Source of the DNA: Diplosphaera chodatii
Taxonomy: Eukaryota > Chlorophyta > Trebouxiophyceae > Prasiolales > Stichococcaceae
DNA length: 64,000 nucleotides
Reading direction: 5' to 3'
NCBI GenBank assembly: GCA_032358165.1
Contig: JAALGY010000015.1
Location: forward strand, 2,356,001 to 2,420,000
The stretch's first letter is position 1, and the number at the start of each line of letters is the position of its first letter. Both the position numbers and the translations under genes were made by a program. Below are positions 24,854 through 38,565 of this stretch, one piece after another. Under the pieces are notes generated by a model that was given only the letters and a program-made list of their open reading frames with translations, had not been told where the DNA came from and made no database searches.

Positions 24854-25721
24854 CTAAGCATCTCCCGTCATGAATTTGACTCTTGACAGGATAGAGTCTT
24901 TAGTGGGATCATAAGGCTGGTCTTTGCTGGGGATCTCTAGAATGGCTGGCGTCGCCTGTGGTGCACAACAACCATGCTTCCACTCACTAGCACATCAAGC
25001 TGATCAAGCCTATCACAACTCCCCTACGCCACAGCCATACAGACGAGCGCACACAACTCACCTGTTGAAAGTTGTCTAGCAAGTGCCGGATGAGATCTGC
25101 CACCTGTGCAGGATATCATCAGTGCTCAGGGACATGGGACGGTCTCATGGCCCGGCCAGCCTCTGCCACAGGCACCGCAGTGTGTTCAGTGCGCACACGG
25201 CTGCACAGACTGCTGCCTATACTTACGAACTGGTTGATGAGGACGATCGCAATATTGTCCCGCTGCGTGAAGTCCTTGAAGGTTTCCTCCACCTGCTTGA
25301 CTGTTGTCTCTGCACGGTTGAGATGCCGCCAGTTTGGTCGAGTGGTCAGATCATCTGGACACAGCGTCAGCTCTGCAACAGCAAATGGATGGCAGCATGT
25401 TCCCCTGCTACAGCACCACGGGCTGGTGCAGGTAGACTTACTGTCATTGACAACAAGGAAGTTGGTGGTCTTTCGCAGGTCTACGCTGCCGACGCCCGCC
25501 AGGAGGAACCCAGTCACCGTGTCCTGTTTGCAAGCCGACGGGCATGTGATGATGCGGCTCGCGCGTTACACACTCCGCAGTGCGCCAGCAAAGCAACATG
25601 CCCAGCATGTTGCGGCGCAGGACTGTTGCACGACGGATGCTGGGCTTCTCATGTGTCTCTCCTGCCGCACCTCATCACCAATGACAGCGATCAACGAGCC
25701 TTCCTGTTGCTGCACAGCCAT
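24854..25721 (-). CDS. VHA-F: V-type H+-ATPase subunit F
   Basis: Small stalk subunit of the V1 sector of the vacuolar proton pump. Five exons close in frame to 119 residues: 25721-25671, 25523-25442, 25309-25227, 25103-25062, 24955-24854. The protein starts [17 protein letters not shown]. Next come [69 protein letters not shown] and [20 protein letters not shown], ending in [13 protein letters not shown]. Length and every conserved block agree with plant and animal subunit F. It is convergent with the RMND1-like gene and divergent from oligopeptidase B. Confidence 0.97.
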
Positions 25722-26155
25722 GCTGCGGGATGTGGCCTCCCTGCCCAGCTACGCTCCCCTAGGTCTGCTTGCGCTGCTAGTGCCTGGGTGGGTCCACTTT
25801 CTAGAATGCACGTTGGGGTGCGCCCTCAGCAGAACGTGCACACCACGTACAGGATTCTGCTGCTGCTGATAAGCGGCTGACTGCGTCCTCACTGCCCACG
25901 TAGCGAGTCTGCAAAGTTGATCCTGCAGCACATATACCGGTGACGCGGAGCGCGTCAGCAGCGCGAGCACTGACCAGGCTTGTTTTCAGTGATCTGTCGA
26001 TCGTCAAAGTGGACACTGCAACGCGGATGAAGTGTGCTGCACCTCATGATCGCTGTGCAAGAGTTTTGCTCCCGGGCGGGTGGTATGATTCGCTTTATTC
26101 GGAACCTCTGGACAACAGCGTGCATGCATACCGACAACTACGGTTCGCGAACACC
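25722..26155. promoter_or_regulatory. Divergent 5' region of VHA-F (-) and oligopeptidase B (+)
   Basis: 434 bases between two divergent start codons. No TATA box or other known element is convincing. The last part lies in frame with the OPB start and could be 5' UTR or extra coding sequence. Confidence 0.4.
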
Positions 26156-29100
26156 ATGAACCAAAATAGAGCAATGGTAGTCGCGGCGGCGGCATGTGGC
26201 GGTGTTGCTGTGGGTATTGCAATCAGCAGGTGATGAGCAACGCTAGCAGTCTGCTTCGGCATGTTGCTGCAGACTCATGATGGTGTTATCGATATGTATA
26301 CATGGTTGGGTACGCATGTAACTCCTTATCCCTATCTTCCTGATGCCTCACCGTGTCAACGATGACATGCAGGGCCTACGCACGGCGCGAACTGAGTCAT
26401 GTCCTCCGGTCTAATGCCGGGCTCGCAGCCACCCAGCAGCAGCGGTCGCTGATCACGTGCCTAGCACAAAACGGCCATGGATACCTCTTGCGACATTGGG
26501 CGCCTGCAGGTTTGTGAATAGTTGTTGCATGGTGCATGTCTTGGTGTGAGCGGCATCATAGGATGTGCTTACTGCCGCCACGGCTCTCTGCAGGCGTAAA
26601 CGACGCCGCCAAGCAGCGGGTGCTGCATGTCGCAGCTGCCGCTATCGAGCAGGCAATCCAGCAGCCAGCAGTCGAGCATGCCAGACTGGGTACGTGTGCC
26701 TCAGGCATATTGACAGGTGCAGGCTGCACAGGTCTGCAGATACATTGTGCAGGCCGCGCTCTGCACCGCGACCTGGCATGTGCTGCATTGCAGAGGCTCT
26801 GCAGGCGCCTGCGGCTGAGCGCAGGCCAAAGCAGCTCGACATGCACAATGATGTACGCGAGGACCCATACTACTGGCTGCGGGACGATGAGCGTACAGAT
26901 CCCGCGGTGGGTGCTTTGTGCATCTGAGTCCGTCCAGCACCAGCTGCAGCAAATGTAGCTCACGTTATGCTATGTTTGCATCAGGCACACACAGTCATAC
27001 ACTATGTACAGCAAATTGATGTCTCGTGCACGCTGACAAGCTTGTAGCCTTGATGTGACGTGCAGATGAGCGCAAATGTAGTGAGCTCATGGAACATGTC
27101 ACAACATCAGGTGTGAAGAGAGACAGACAGAAAGTTCGTCTTGCAGGTGGTTGCGCATCTCAAGGCAGAGACGGCATATACTGAGGCGGCGCTCGCAGAT
27201 ACTGAAGCCTTGCAAGAGGCGCTATACAAGGAGCTGCGCGGCCGTATACAGGCATGTCCAGATGCTGCAGCAGTCACTTTGCACCCAAGCCTCGAGCAAG
27301 GCATCAGATCAGAAATGCACCGTCGTGCATTCACACATTCATGCAATGTGACGGTTCCTGCAGCGAGGTCTGCATTCGAGGACTCACCTCACTGTTTAAG
27401 AACAGCATTGCTGCTCTGGTGCACAGGAAGCGGACCAATCAGCACCGCAGCGGCATGGGCCATACTTTTACTACAGCCGGACCGTGGAGGGCGGCCAATA
27501 CCGCATCAATTGCCGCCGCCCAGTGCCGCCCAATATGGGAAGGCCCAGCGGTAGGTCATCATGCTCCTGATTGCACCTGAAGCCTTCCTGCAATCTGCGC
27601 CGAATCAGTAAACTGAGCATCAAGGCTACCAGTCAATTGTCACAGATGATCTGATTCCTACAGAGGATGACGACATGGACGCCAGCCTGTCGGAGCAGGT
27701 GCTGCTGGACGAGAATGCGCAGGCGCTGAAGCACTCCTTCTACATGGTCCGTGGTTTCGAGGTGCGCACACCGCCAGGCTCCTGCTGCTCGCGGTCCTGA
27801 CTGCTCGTGCCTCAGAACCCATGCTGTCAGATGAGAATTGTGCGTTTGCGGCAGGCATGGCAACATGATTATGTTTGGTGAGCGGGGCCTCTCAGCACGA
27901 CATTTGATGGGCCAACCGCTTGCAGGTGTCACCAGACCACTCGAGGCTGGCTTATGCTGTGGACACGGTTGGCGGCGAGAAGTTCACGCTGCACGTGCTG
28001 GACCTCGCCACCGGCAAGGAGCTGCTCACACCGGCGATCGAGGTGAGGAGTTTATGCCAACACAGTCCCGTGGCCCTGCACGCTACCGTTACACTACACA
28101 TGCCATATGTCTTTGAGGTCGTCAGAGCAAAAGGAACACAGCATCTATTTCTGCTGCAACAGGAAACAGCAGGTAGTATCGTGTGGGCAAACGACAACGA
28201 GACGCTGTTCTATGTGACCAAGGACAAGCTGGACCGCCCCTACAAGGTGCAGGCCATCAGCTCTTTGGGGCCATTCGAGTTTTTGTTATGGAGCCGCGCC
28301 TGATACTTGACAGGATATGGCTTGACATGTCGGCGTCATTGGAGTGCAGGTGTGGCGGTACAAGGTGGGCTCTGCCGCCAAGGAACACGACCTAGTGTTC
28401 CATGAGCAGGTGCACCTGCGCATTCAATCGTTGAATGGTTTGCGCCAGCCATCAGTTCGTGAGGATTTGACGGTGTTCAGGGAAGGCCAGCTCTGCAGAG
28501 TCTGTTACGCGTGTCCACAGGACGACTCGTTCTACGTGGGCATCGGCCGTGAGCGCAGCGACAAGATGCTGATGATCGAGTCGGGTGATGCACATGTCCA
28601 TCCTGGATCCTATCAAATGTCAGACTATCCCTGTTGACGGTTGGTTTGCAGTGAGCAAATTACACAGTCCGATGCTGTGCTGATGTCTTCTATTCTGCGG
28701 TGCACAGGCTCTGCTGTCACATCGGAGACCAGGTTCCTAGATGCCGACAAGCCGCTGGACGACTGGACTGTCATCCGCCCGCGCGAGAATGAGGTGCCTG
28801 CCACCTCATGAGACACCCGTCTATGTGTGCCAAGCAGGGCACACAGCGAAGGCCTGCATGCTGGATAGCAGGAGAAGCGCTGACAAAGCTACAACACGAA
28901 ATGACTCGGGCTGTGTGATTCTGACTCGACCCAATCACGAAGCTTGAACAGCAGCACCTGGCAGTTCACGTATGGCAGGTGGAGTACTCGGCAGAGCACA
29001 GGGGCGACCACTTCTTTATCACCCTTCGCGATGAGGCGCACCCCAACTCGCAGTTGCTCGTCGCGCCTGTGTCGAATCCGTCAGACACCAAGGCAAGCCA

Positions 29101-31969
29101 CAGTGAAACCGCCAGGCATGCCGCTTCCCCAGCCGCAGTGCAGCTCAGCTACAGCTGCAATTGCTGCACATTCAGGTTGTTGGTGCACACGTTGCCAAAC
29201 AGCCGCCAGAGACGTGCGAGTGACTCTTGAACGGTGGTGTCTTGGCAGGTGCTGCTGGAGCACCGCGAGGACGTGAAGCTGGAGAACGCTGTGGTGGCGC
29301 AGGATTACCTCACCGTCTTCGAACGCTGCAATGGCCAGCGCAGTGCCATCGTGTACCAGCTGCCGAAGGTGTGAAACTCTCAAGGACGCATCCTCGGCAC
29401 CACGATGTGTGCTCACTCTTTTTCAGTATGGCAGCATGCATGTTCAGTCGTCATGTCAACAGCAAAATTTGTGGCCCACAGGATGGGGCAATGCCAACAG
29501 AGCTTGAGGAAGGCAAGAAGCTGGAGTTCGACGAAGAGGTGTACGACATCGGACCAGGCAAGATTTTGCACAGCGAATGCAGTGCCAGCACCAGATGCAA
29601 TGCAACCGTGAGCTGCTGCAAGGCACCCTGACCAACACATTCAAGTGCATGTCAATGCTGGTGATCACAGGCTCGCAAGGCGACTTTGACTCGCCAATCC
29701 TGCGGCTGTCGTACACCTCGCTCACGACGCCCTCCACAACCATGGACCACAACCTGGCTACGCACAACAGGTATTGATATCCGTCTGGCTTTGTGGTACA
29801 TGCTGTGTTGGAATGCACCGCGCATGTGTCTCCCGCCAAGCTGTAAACCCTGCAAACATGCCTTGAGATGCGCAGGGTAGTCAAGAAGGTGCAGCCTGTG
29901 CTGGGTGGGTTCGGCAGGTATGATGTCAACGCCGCTGACCATTCCATCACATCCATGAGCATGCCGCACGTGCATCAGAAGCCAACCGGACATACTCGCA
30001 TGTGCAGGGACAACTACAAGACAGAGCGGCTCTGGGCAACAGCACCTGATGGCACCAAGGTCTGCAAGTGCTTCCCCTGCAGCTGTTTATACAACTGGAA
30101 TCGTGCTGCATGTGCTTTAGCAGAGCAGTCAGGTGCTGAAAGGCTACCGCGCACTGCCAGGTGCCGATCAGCCTGGTGTACCGGAAGGACCTGGTGAAGA
30201 AGGACGGCAGCGACGCCTTCCTGCTGGACGCTTACGTGCGATTTCTTGCTGCTGTAGCACAAATGCTGCCCCTTTTGGCCTGTGGACGTGCATGGTCCAT
30301 GTCGTACAAGGGTCCAGCAGCCAATCGTGGTCATGAAGGTTTAATTGTGGTTTCTTTGCTGCAGGGTGCCTACGAAATCTCGAACGACGTGTACTTCAGC
30401 AGCAGCCGCCTGGCGCTGCTGGATCGTGGCTTCGTCTTTGGCGTCGCGCATGTGCGGGGTGGTGGCGACCTGGGTCGGCTATGGTGACACCACCAAGCTT
30501 CTCATACAGCACATGACAACTTGATGAATCTGATCTGGTTTTCAAAATGCAATGAGTGATAACAACTGCCTCACACTTACTGCAGGTACGAGCGGGGCAA
30601 GTATCTCGACGTGCGGCTCTCTTCTTTGTCTTCTGAATGCTACAGCTACTCGCAGTTTGCACCATCTACAATCGAACACTGTACAAGGCCAGAGGATATC
30701 AACCTGCGTGTTCGATGATGCAGAAAAAGAACACCTTCAAGGATTTGATTGCCTGCGCCGAGCACCTCATCGCTGAGAAGTGGACCAGCCCATCCAGGTG
30801 CTGACATCAAGCCGGCTCTGCTTACCCATGCCTACATGTATGCCGCCAGTGTGTGGCGTGACACTGCGACAGGTTTGTGGCTGTCTGACCGCAATGCCCT
30901 GGCTAACTGCTTGCAGGTTAGCTATCGAAGGCAGATCAGCGGGCGGTCTGACAATGGGTGCCACCGTCAACATGCGGCCAGACTTGTTCCATGCCGTCAT
31001 CATGGGTGTGCAGCCGCCTGATTGTGGTGACTTGATAATGATCGGTGACAACATGGACGACCCTGCAAAGGTTGAAGTCTTGCATGCTGGTGCAGGCGTG
31101 CCATTCGTGGATGTGCTGACAACAATGTTGGACGAGACGATCCCATTGACCACCATCGAGTTCGAGGAGTGGGGCAACCCTAAGGTGGTGCACCTGCCTT
31201 GGTGCTACAGCAATGCACGTATCAAGGTTCAGCATGTGTCTGGATTGTGGGAACGATAAATCAGTACTGTTGCTGCTCGCTGCAGGAAGCTCAGCATGTG
31301 CCTATGTCGTAGGAACGATCAGTTGATGCTGTTACTGCCCGCTGCAGGACCCGCTGTACTACGAGTATATGAAGTCGTATTCACCTGTCGACAACATCGG
31401 CGCCAATGGCACAGAGTATCCCAACATCCTGGTCACAGCAGGACTCCACGACCCCCGCGTGTGAGTGGTGCCTCGTTGCCTGCCTGTTTGTCCACTGATG
31501 CCAGCGCTTCGACACCGCTTCTGAGGCTAGCGCACCTCGTGGGTGTCGCAGGGGTTACTGGGAGCCAGCCAAGTTTGTTGCAAAGCTGCGGCATGTGAAG
31601 TCAGACCGCAACCTCCTACTGGTATGCGGTGCAGCTACTGGTTTCTGAGCAGCGCTGTGAAGCCGGTGAAAGCGCAACTAGGGGTGTGATGCGCAACGCC
31701 TGCTCCGTCTGTATCATACATGCCAAGCTGCTTTCGTGTTGCTGTGCAGTTCAAATGTGAGATGGGCGCTGGTCACTTCAGGTGCGGCCGCGCATTGCAT
31801 GCGACGCAGCCAGACTGCTTAGAGGCTTGGCTTGCCCGCATGTCCAACGGGATGATGTGTGTCGTGCAGCCAATCTGGGCGGTTCGACCGGCTCAAGGAG
31901 GTAGCCATGGAGTATGCCTTCCTGCTCAAGACACATGGCATGCTGCGGGTGGAGCCTGCCAAGAGCTGA
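26156..31969 (+). CDS. OPB: Oligopeptidase B (prolyl oligopeptidase family S9A)
   Basis: Serine peptidase that cleaves short peptides after Arg or Lys. The gene has well over a dozen small exons across 5.8 kb. The N-terminal propeller begins near [20 protein letters not shown] (26815-26890) and continues with [80 protein letters not shown] and [24 protein letters not shown] blocks. The catalytic domain has [60 protein letters not shown], the nucleophile [20 protein letters not shown], the Asp in [19 protein letters not shown] and the His in CEMGAGHF. It ends [15 protein letters not shown]. The proposed first exon, [20 protein letters not shown], is a hydrophobic signal-anchor-like segment, unusual for this soluble family. 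Start and first junctions are less certain than the core. Confidence 0.93.
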
Positions 31970-32777
31970 CGGGTATACTGCTGGGATCAGTGACGGAATG
32001 GCTTCTGAATGGCCGTTACATTCTTACCAGTCGTGATGCCACGACTTGCATTCTTTCAGCAGAAACCTGTACGTGCAGCGTTAGGATGCACGACATGCTT
32101 CAGAGGCTGTACGCACGGCGGGCACAATCCGTTGGGCCAGGTCCCCAGTGAGACCAGACATTGGTTGGCATCTTGGCAATTCTGAAGCTGGCCCTGTAGT
32201 GCCTGGCAATCTGAAATTCATACGCTTTTGCAAGCCGCTGCTTGCGCATGCTTGCGGAAAATGCATGCTGCGGCTACGGAAGCATCCTGAACTATATTGC
32301 GAGCCGCTGATGAACAGCGTTATGCTGTATGGCGTCCACTTTGCCCAGCTGCACTTGACATTGGCACCTTCTGAAGCAGTACAGTAGCCGTCTGTGGTGC
32401 CGCATGTGCACTTGCAGCCTGATCACAGCTATTACGTAGTTGCTGGCGTGGCCTGCATCATCGGGTGTTCTTCGACCAGCACTACTGTTCGTGCAGTGCT
32501 GTGGCGCCAGCAGTGCACGTCAACATGTGCCGGTGCAATCACGTCGAGCAGCAGAGCCGCACAATTGCATAGCAGTGACACCGTGCAGATTATCAGGCAG
32601 CCGGCCACGTTCGGCATGTTGTGTCAGTGACTGCAGTCGGCAGCGACAGTCTGTCTAGGCCAAAAGCTGCGGCTGCGCATGCGCCGTCAAGCAGAAAGGC
32701 GACACCGGAGACACACAGCAGCAGGGTCAGAATGAGCAGGAGCCGAGGCTGCTGATGCGACACCGGAGACTGCAAAC
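31970..32777. other. Intergenic region between OPB and MCM8
   Basis: About 800 bases with no recognisable gene. Short open frames on both strands lack family character. It should hold the OPB 3' UTR and the MCM8 promoter. A minus-strand frame with a hydrophobic stretch overlaps its right end but runs against MCM8 and is not supported. Confidence 0.5.
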
Positions 32778-35700
32778 ATGCCGTCAATGTCAGCACGGCA
32801 CGGCGAAAGCCAGCAGCTGCAGGTGCCACGTCCCGCAACATGGCCTTTGCACTTTCCGGGCACCGACTATGTGGCAGAGGACCGCCGCGCGCTGCTCATC
32901 AGGGAACTGGAGGTCAGTGTGCCCTTGCCACCGCGCCCAGATGGCGCTCATGCACATTGCTGATGTTTACAGGACATCCAGCTTCCTGGTTTCGTATGCG
33001 CGGGATTTGCTAATGTTGGGAGTTGTACCATCAGCACAGTGGTGACGCTGATGTGTATCGATCTGCAGCGCTACTTTGCGACGGCAGCGGGGTGGGAGGT
33101 GCTGAGCAGCCTGCAGCTGCACGGCTCCCGGGTTGCGCTGCCGCTGGACTTTGCGCAGCTGCTTGTGCAGACCGGCAGCAACGACTTGGCGGCTGCCATG
33201 CGGTACCAGCCGCTCGAGGCGCTTGGCTGTGTATCTGCTGCTGTTTATGAGGTGCGACTGGCCCGACGCCCAGCAAGTGTTGCAGCAACATATACGGGGT
33301 TTTACAGCGGTGTAGTGCTGTGGAACCTGAAGCTGGAAAGTTGCTGCCTGAGGTGGTGGCTCAAGTAGCCAAAACACATGTAGAGCGCACAGCACCCAAA
33401 CACCTTGAGCTCCCTGTGCGGGCAGGTGCTGTGCGTGTCGCATCCGCGGCGCGCGGAGGATCTGATCGGCGATGTGCGCATCCACTGGCGAGTGGCCATC
33501 CGGCTGTTCAACCACCCCGAGACCGTCACTGGCATCAAGGACATCCGCTCCTCCTGCATAGGTCTGCTGGACCTGAGGCGTCGTTGGCTACACCTCATCA
33601 TGACATGACCCCATAGGGGCAGCACGCACATCATACATCAAATGTCACGCCATGCTGTGGAGGATGCAACTTGTGTGCAGGCAAGCTGGTGACGGTGACC
33701 GGCACGGTGGTGCGGGCGTCGGGCACGCGGCCCCTGGTCACCGCCATGGCCTTTGCGTGCGGCTCCTGCGGCGAGGAGCACCTGAAGGGCTTCGAAGACG
33801 GCGTGTACACGTGAGTGTTGTCCTCGAAAGGTGTCCTTCCCTCACATGGACCGGAAGATCTACCCAAGCCACACGGTTCAGCCAGTGAGTTATGTCAGGA
33901 CTGCAACAAGTCCTCAGATGGTAAGCATGTCACGGAGTGGGACATGAACCTTCGGGCGCTGAGAAGCTTGGGGGAGGATGGTGCAATGCAGGCCGCCCAC
34001 ACGGTGCCCCACGGATGGCTGCCGGGGCAAGACATTTGCGCCCAACCACAGCACCGCCGTCAGCGAAGATTGGTGCCGCATACGCCTACAGGTGCTTGCA
34101 TGCTATTCCTCCGCATGTAGCAACAATCCACTGTATATACTCGCTGCAGCTGCAATGCCAGTGCCAGCATCTGAGGACAGATGACCTGCACCTGCTTCTG
34201 CACGAGCAGTCGTGGGGCCACTGGCAGTGATCGCAGCAAGAGAGGAGCCTTGCCGAGCGAGTACTCATTGCCACTTGATTACTCACATTTCGACGATGGC
34301 GTGCAGGAGGTCACGGGGCGGGAAGCAGAGGACGAGGGCCGCATCCCCCGCACCGTGGAGGCCGAGCTGAGGGAGGAGCTGGTGGGTGCGGCGGCGGTGG
34401 GGGACGTAGTGCAGGTCCTGGGCTTTGTGAAGGTGCTGAACGCAGATGCCGCAGCAGGTGGGGGCACACCTGCAAGCAGTCGGCGCTGCTGAATAATGGC
34501 GCCATGTCGGCATGCTTTGCGGCTTAGTCGAGCAGACGGGACATTGATGTAAGAAGTGGCTGGCTGTTGCCAGCACCGTGAGTCATCAACCTGTGCAGGC
34601 CAAAAGATCAAGGACAAGCAGACGCTGTTCCTAATGTACGTCGATGTCGTGTCCCTCGTCACACTGAAGGGTAGTGGCGGCAAGCAGCCGCGCCTCGCAT
34701 CGGGGTGCTCCTGTTGCTCACTGCATTGACCGCACTCTGCTGAATACTGCAACGCAAATAACACGTCTGGATAGCCCAGACTGAGAGGGTACGATGAGCA
34801 ACTTTGCATGGATCCTGCAGGCCAGGGGCAGAAAGCTCAGGCGCACAGGGCTACACGCTCAAGGACCTGCAATTTATCGTGGCGTTCAGTGAGGTGATTG
34901 CTACAATTCCACTGCTGAGCATATGATATCTGCGCTCGAGATTTGCGGACGTCGATAACGGATTGATGATGCCAACTCTGCTGCTGCCCCTTGCAGCAAT
35001 ACGCCGGGCGACAGCTGCGGCATCTGGTGCACGCCGTGTGTCCCAGCATTTACGGTCAGGAGCTCGTCAAGGTCGGCTTTGGACTTGTGCATGCTGTGCA
35101 CCATAGCACAGCAGCCCTGAAGCTTGTCAGAACCCATCTGCATGGCAGATTACAATCGGTCGTCACTCAAGGCGAGTGGTTGGCCGCATGGCAAAAGGTC
35201 GCGATACGAATCTTGGCTCACAAAGTGACAAAGTGCAGGCGGGCATCCTGCTGACGCTGCTGGGCGGGGTGCAGAAGGGCGGGCAGGCGGTGGGCAGCGT
35301 CCCCCTGCGCGGCGACGTCCACATGCTGGTGGTCGGCGACCCGGGCCTCGGCAAGTCGCAGCTGCTGCAGGCGCGTGCTCCACACTCTGCAAGCTGTGCG
35401 TTTTTCTCGCATGCGAGATGGACACGCGCCACCGCCTCTGCCACCAGCGTCTGCTCATATAGCCCAGCATGCTTCCACATCCTGGAACGTGCTGTAGAAT
35501 GTTTGCAAATCAGGTGGCTGCGTGCGCAGGCGGCGGCGGCGGCGGCGCCCAGGGGCCTGTACATCTGCGGCCACACCAGCACCTGCGCGGGGCTCACGGC
35601 GGCCGTGGTGCGTGACGGCGTCTCCGAGTTCGGCCTGGAGGCGGGCGCGCTGGTGCTCGCGGACCGCGGGCTGTGCTGCATCGACGAGTTCGACAAGCTG

Positions 35701-38266
35701 TCCGCGGACCATCAGGTCAACAGCACTGCCCCTATTATTGTACGACTCTGTTTTAAAACTCTGGCAATGGTGACAATGGCTGCTATGCTCTGGGTGGTCG
35801 TTTGCAGCCTGTGCTGCAGACGGTGCAAATGCAGTTGTGGATCTGCAGGCCATGTTGTGCCTCACAACTTTGCAGATGGTCATGATTTGACATGTCAGCT
35901 GGTGCAGGCACTGCTTATTGCCATGGAGCAGGGGGAGGTGTCCATTGCGAAGGCGGGCATGGTGGCCACGCTGCCTGCACGCACTGCCGTGCTTGCTGCC
36001 GCCAACCCCAAGAACGGTAACCTTCCGACCCCTCTTGAGCCCCTGCCTTGAGAGGCAGTGCTAGTTTGACACCAGCTGAACTTTGCTCGCTTGAACCCGG
36101 CTGTCGTCACGCTCGAGTCACATACACTGAGCGACTCACGGCACATTGAAAGGGGCAGCAGCAATCCGCAAGAGCTCCACCACAGTCCAGACGACTGGGG
36201 TTGAGGGGCTTGCCAACCAGTGCATCTGCTGCGCGACAACTCTCGTGCAAGCGTCGACGCAGGCCACTATGCGCGCGGCGCGACGGTGCTGGAGAACCTG
36301 AACATGGCAGAGCCGCTCCTGAGCCGCTTCGACCTGGTGTTCATCCTCCTGGACGCTTCCGATGAGCAGCGCGACAAGCACCTGTCTGAGCACGTCATGG
36401 CGCTGCACTCAGGTGCGAGGTGGCGGCACCCAAGCAGTCCTCTGCTCAGGGCCTCAGGTGCTCAGGCGCCAGCCATTGCATACATCATGACTTTGATACT
36501 GCATCGAGGGACGTGTATCAGGCCTCCACATCTGCTGATGTCGCTTCAGGGCTTGAGGGGCGGGAACGGCAGGCGCGACAGCATCTGCTGGAGTATCGCC
36601 CAGTGAGCTGTCGAGTCCACCTCCTGACTTTGCATCAGTTCAACAACCGGCTTCCGGGGTCAAAGTCTGTACGGACGCGGAGCATGACCACGAGTGGAGC
36701 AGCTTCACTCCGTTGTGCGTTTCCTGGCGGGCGCTGAGCTGGGCTGTGTCTGCGCAGGTGCGCCTGCTGACGGCGCCGCCGGGCAGCATGCCGGAGCGCG
36801 CCCCGCAGCGGCCGCCCCTGAGCGAGCGGCTGCGGCTGACGCCCGACGACTGCTGGGACCCGGTGCCAGTGCAGCTGCTGCAGAAGTGGGTTTCCGCCTG
36901 TGGCTGTGCAGCAACTGCTGCAGTGTCCTGCCGCCTTCCTCGCTGGCAGCCTGTGGGTGGCCGGCGCTGCTGCGGGCCAACCTGTGAATGGAACCGATAC
37001 GCAAGGGTTGCTGGAGCTCTGCATCTGCAGGGAGATGATCAAGTGAACGACTTCCATGTTCTCCTTGTCACCAAGAGCAGATGCAGCCGCCCCACAGACT
37101 CGTTGAGTCGACCGCTCACTGAAGTGTTTTGTTCCACAGGTACATCGCATATGCACGGCAGTACTGCACGCCGCGCCTCAGCGACGAGGCCAAGGCGCTG
37201 CTGCAGGAGCAGTACCTGAAGCTGCGGCAGCAGTCATCCATGCTGGACGGCACCCCGGTCACGGTGCGCCGCTGGTGTGACACCCTTGCAGGCTTGCACA
37301 CATGCAGCTCGGATGCAGCAGAGTGCACATGCATCATTGAATCACAGCTCAGTTGCAGGTCACAGTCCCAAACCCTAATGTGGCATAGACTACTGATGTG
37401 ACAAACCAAGTTTTGGAGTCCTTCTGCGCAGGCACGGCAGCTGGAGAGCCTGGTGCGGCTGGCGGAGGCGCGTGCGCGCTGCGACCTCAGCCCCGTCGTC
37501 ACCCGCGAGCACGCCGAGGCATGTGCTGACGCCGTTGTGTTTCGACTCTGCGTGTGCGCGTCCCGCACGGGCTCTCGTGCATATTCTTGGATCAATGTGC
37601 AATGTGGGATGCGAACACCCAACTGCCGCTGCAGGATGTGATCGATCTCACGAGGGAGATCGCCACGGACTCCGTGCTGGAGGGCGGCGGCGGCGCGCAG
37701 GACTTCCGCGGGTCCGGCAGCGGCAGCAGCAAGGCGGTGAGCGGCGCAAATGCATCCACTGCCGCACCGTGGCATCAGCTCCCACACCATGGCGGGCGGG
37801 ATGCTAAAAGTGCTATGATCGTGAGGAGTGATGGTGTGCTGCAGGCGGAGGGCCGGCGGTTCATTGCTGCGCTGGAGCGGGCGGCGGTCGCGAAGCGCAG
37901 CTCGCTGTTCGAGGTGGCGGAGCTGTACACCACCGCGGACCGCATCGAGCTGCAGGCGGAGGTGCCGGCGCTGCTGGAGGACCTGCGGGACGCAGGTGAG
38001 CGGTGCCGTCTTTCTGGTGCAGCTCCGACCTCAAACAAGCAAGTGTCACGGTTGCCAGCCGCGGCATTCGGCGCCAGCAGACACGCAAGACATGCCTACG
38101 TGTGTAGCCTGGGTGGTTGCCAAGCGTCATTGCCGCCACCTGTGGCTGGTTTCAGCTATGTATCACCATTTTGGCAACACGCGACACAGGTGAGTTGCTG
38201 AAGAAGGGCGCGCAGCAGTTCGAGTGCGTGGCAGCGCGGCAGGCGCTGGCGCGCAGCAGCCGATAG
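32778..38266 (+). CDS. MCM8: MCM8 DNA helicase
   Basis: AAA+ MCM helicase that works with MCM9 in homologous recombination, meiotic crossover and fork repair rather than origin licensing. The start [15 protein letters not shown] precedes [21 protein letters not shown]-terminal exons give [40 protein letters not shown] and [21 protein letters not shown] zinc-binding pair follows (CGSCGEE near 33760; [19 protein letters not shown] near 34010), then [20 protein letters not shown]. The ATPase core has [19 protein letters not shown] sequence, Walker [15 protein letters not shown] (35330-35370), Walker [16 protein letters not shown] (35670-35715), sensor 1 [11 protein letters not shown] and the Arg finger [21 protein letters not shown]-terminal blocks [40 protein letters not shown] and a winged helix ending [20 protein letters not shown] match MCM8 rather than MCM2-7 or MCM9. 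Confidence 0.95.
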
Positions 38267-38565
38267 ACAGTCTGGCCGCATGCATGGAGTGGATGGGTGG
38301 CGTGTTGCAGCTGTGTTTCATTTGCGAATTACATTTGCATGCTCATCTTCATATATTTGCGTCGCCTGGTTCCTGAGACCAGCTTGTTAGTGGTTTGACA
38401 GGTGAAGTAACGTGCGACTTTGTCTCCCTGCTGTCGCTGGGTGCCGACCCAGGAGCACAACTGATGATGCACCGCCAGGCTGGCCGCCGACAGCCCACCT
38501 GGGACAAATCGAGCGACTTGGGTGCAGGGTCACTTTCGTAGCTTGCACTCAGTGCCCTTCTTGCA

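Noticed and set aside
32593..32841. Minus-strand frame with a hydrophobic segment (LLLILTLLLCVSGVAFLLDG)
   Set aside because: It overlaps the first MCM8 exon in antisense, has no homologue I know and no supporting splice or start context. The hydrophobicity comes from CAG/CTG-rich sequence.
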